From: Methanobacteriaceae archaeon
Lineage (GTDB): Archaea; Methanobacteriota; Methanobacteria; Methanobacteriales; Methanobacteriaceae
NCBI GenBank assembly: GCA_020854915.1
Contig: JAHKLT010000020.1
Location: 1 to 38,654, forward strand
Direction: 5' to 3'
Length of the DNA: 38,654 nucleotides
A model generated the notes under the pieces. That model worked only from the letters and a program-made list of their open reading frames with translations, was not told where the DNA came from and did not search any database. The position numbers and the translations under genes are program-made. This document shows, in pieces, positions 37,420 through 38,654 of this stretch (position 1 is its first letter; each line of letters opens with the position of its first letter).

Positions 37420-38028
37420 ATGAAAAAATATAAAATTAATCTTGAAAGTCCTAATCACAATATTATCAATGAAGCTATTGAAATTTTAGCTAATGGTGGA
37501 GTAATTTTATATCCTACTGATACAATTTATGGATTAGGTGCAAATATATTTAATGAAAAAGCAGTAAAAAGAGTTTATGAAATAAAAAAGAGAGGTTTTG
37601 ATAAACCATTATCTATTCTTATTCAAGATTTAGATGAATTATCATTAATAGGTGAATTAAGTGCAAAAAACAAAGAGTATATTTCTAATTATTTACCTGG
37701 ACCTTTTACTTTTATTTTAAAAAAGAAAAATACTGTTCCAGATTATATAACAAGTAATAAAAATAATGTGGGCGTTAGAATTCCAAATAGCACTATTGCA
37801 AGAAGTTTAGCAGAAATTTTTCCAATAACAACCACTAGTGCTAATTTATCTAATGAAAAAACATTAAATAATCCTAAAGATATTTTAAAACAATTAGATG
37901 TAGATATTGATTTAGTTCTAGATGTTGGTATTTTAGATTCTCTTAAACCTTCAAAAATTATAGATTTAACAGGTTCTATACCTAAACTTAAAAATAGAAT
38001 TAATGATACATATTTGGAAGTTAAATAA
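37420..38028 (+). CDS. L-threonylcarbamoyladenylate synthase (Sua5/YciO/TsaC)
   Basis: 202 aa, a single YrdC domain. ILYPTDTIYGLGANIFNEKA (29-48), KKRGFDKPLSILIQD and TTSANLSNEKTL are the substrate-binding blocks. It makes threonylcarbamoyl-AMP for the t6A37 tRNA modification. There is no C-terminal Sua5 domain, so it is of the short TsaC/YciO form. The stop codon overlaps the ATG of the following small membrane protein. Confidence 0.9.
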   Translation: MKKYKINLESPNHNIINEAIEILANGGVILYPTDTIYGLGANIFNEKAVKRVYEIKKRGFDKPLSILIQDLDELSLIGELSAKNKEYISNYLPGPFTFILKKKNTVPDYITSNKNNVGVRIPNSTIARSLAEIFPITTTSANLSNEKTLNNPKDILKQLDVDIDLVLDVGILDSLKPSKIIDLTGSIPKLKNRINDTYLEVK

Positions 38029-38273
38029 TGAAACCAATAATCATCCTTACATATATAATTCCTATATTAATTATTGTACTTAGACTATTTATTAACCCTT
38101 GGATAATATTAGTATTTTTAATAATAGGTTTTTTAGCAACATACCATTATTATCAAAAAACTAAAAATAAAGATTTAATTAATATAATTATCTTTTATAT
38201 TTTAATTATTATATTCATCTTAGTTTCACTTTTAATTCAATTATTATTATCTAATATTGGACTTTTTAATTGA
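38028..38273 (+). CDS. small membrane protein, end possibly altered by an IS
   Basis: 81 aa with about three hydrophobic helices (IIILTYIIPILIIVLRLF, ILVFLIIGFLATYHYY and IIIFYILIIIFILVSLLI). It has no recognisable domain. It is translationally coupled to the tsaC gene (TAATG). Its TGA stop (38271-38273) coincides with the TCAA complement at the presumed right end of the IS605-type element, so the original protein may have been longer. Confidence 0.6.
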   Translation: MKPIIILTYIIPILIIVLRLFINPWIILVFLIIGFLATYHYYQKTKNKDLINIIIFYILIIIFILVSLLIQLLLSNIGLFN

Positions 38274-38450
38274 CATACTCTCTGACTGATTATTTTATGC
38301 AAGTTTCACTCGGAGATTCTTGCTCTCTATTATAAGCTACAGTTTCTTGTTTAGATAGAACTAATGTTCTATAGTAACACAAGCTTAAATTCCTACATGT
38401 CCTGCAGTACATTCATTATTCATTCGGATAGCTTCATTAAGAATGTTAAT
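38270..38450 (-). ncRNA. candidate TnpB guide RNA (reRNA) and IS605-type right end
   Basis: Downstream of tnpB on the minus strand lie a 7-bp hairpin ATAGAAC/GTTCTAT (38355-38361 with 38366-38372, loop TAAT) and a GCAAG/CTTGC hairpin (38299-38303 with 38319-38323). The region ends in ATGTCAA (38276-38270), the usual IS200/IS605 right-end cleavage context. In this family the end of tnpB and the right end make a guide RNA whose guide is the flanking DNA. Boundaries are inferred. Confidence 0.4.
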
Positions 38451-38654
38451 AGATGCATTAATGTCTCTATCATGTTTTGTCCTGCATTCTGGACAAGTCC
38501 ATTCTCTTATTGTTAGTGTTAAATCTTCTTTTTTGTATCCACACTCACTACAAAGCTTTGATGATGGGAAAACTTTACTTATTTGTATGCATTTTTTACT
38601 ATACCATTGGGCTTTGTATTTTATCATGTCAATAAGTTTTGACCATGATATTTG
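38385..38654 (-). CDS. tnpB: IS605-family TnpB (OrfB), C-terminal part
   Basis: The frame is open to the window edge, so only the last 89 residues are seen. ISWSKLIDMIKYKAQWYSK, then FPSSKLCSECGYKKED and WTCPECRTKHDRDINASINI are the zinc ribbon (two CxxC pairs) and RuvC-III Asp of TnpB, the RNA-guided nuclease of IS200/IS605 elements. No frameshift or stop is present in this part. Whether the rest and a TnpA transposase exist cannot be seen here. Confidence 0.9.
   Translation of the reverse strand, partial: QISWSKLIDMIKYKAQWYSKKCIQISKVFPSSKLCSECGYKKEDLTLTIREWTCPECRTKHDRDINASINILNEAIRMNNECTAGHVGI

Overview
This window comes from a methanogenic archaeon of the order Methanobacteriales, most likely a Methanobrevibacter. 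The DNA is very AT-rich, Shine-Dalgarno sites of the GGTGA/GGAGG type precede many genes, and the gene content is archaeal: Pelota, TFE, Spt5, archaeal AlaRS, class V FBP aldolase/phosphatase, an ArcS-type PUA protein and Cdc48. Methanogenesis marker 8, a CofE-like protein and MraY/MurG-like genes in one operon point to a pseudomurein-walled methanogen. The genus is inferred from the overall look of the proteins, not from a search.

Layout. 1-553: remnants of IS630-type transposases. 579-4236: methanogenesis marker 8, a nitroreductase and Cdc48. 4578-7602: prephenate dehydrogenase, a dead GNAT acetyltransferase and Pelota. 7807-10404: a tight operon of an MraY-like membrane protein, a nitroreductase and a MurG-like glycosyltransferase. 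10458-13570: a disulfide oxidoreductase, HypC, a VOC protein, an ACT regulator, tRNA-Ile(GAT) and a MIP18-family protein. 13846-17618: an ArcS-like PUA protein, an HD protein, TFE, a CofE-like protein and a pyruvate-kinase C-domain protein. 18157-23036: ftsZ, secE (59 aa), spt5 and the L11-L1-L10-L12 ribosomal cluster. 23275-29045: a type I restriction-modification locus (hsdM, hsdS and a broken hsdR). 29523-33384: alaS and thiI. 33516-38273: FBP aldolase/phosphatase, an ABC exporter pair, DUF357, a CDP-alcohol phosphatidyltransferase, a TsaC/Sua5 protein and a small membrane protein. 38274-38654: the right end of an IS605-type element with the C-terminus of TnpB.

Most of the window is core information processing (translation, transcription, division, proteostasis), crossed by decaying accessory DNA. 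Five regions show decay: the IS630 fragments, the GNAT pseudogene, hsdR (in-frame TAA and no usual start codon), a TPR-like remnant before alaS, and a possible adhesin scrap beside hsdR.

The most interesting signals are at RNA level. The start of the L1 gene carries a hairpin with the layout of the known archaeal L1 autoregulatory mRNA site, written in codons that are atypically GC-rich for this genome. The 159-nt gap between L11 and L1 can fold into a multi-helix leader with two mutually exclusive pairings, one next to the ribosome binding site. I found no CRISPR array and no clearly new multi-gene defence system.
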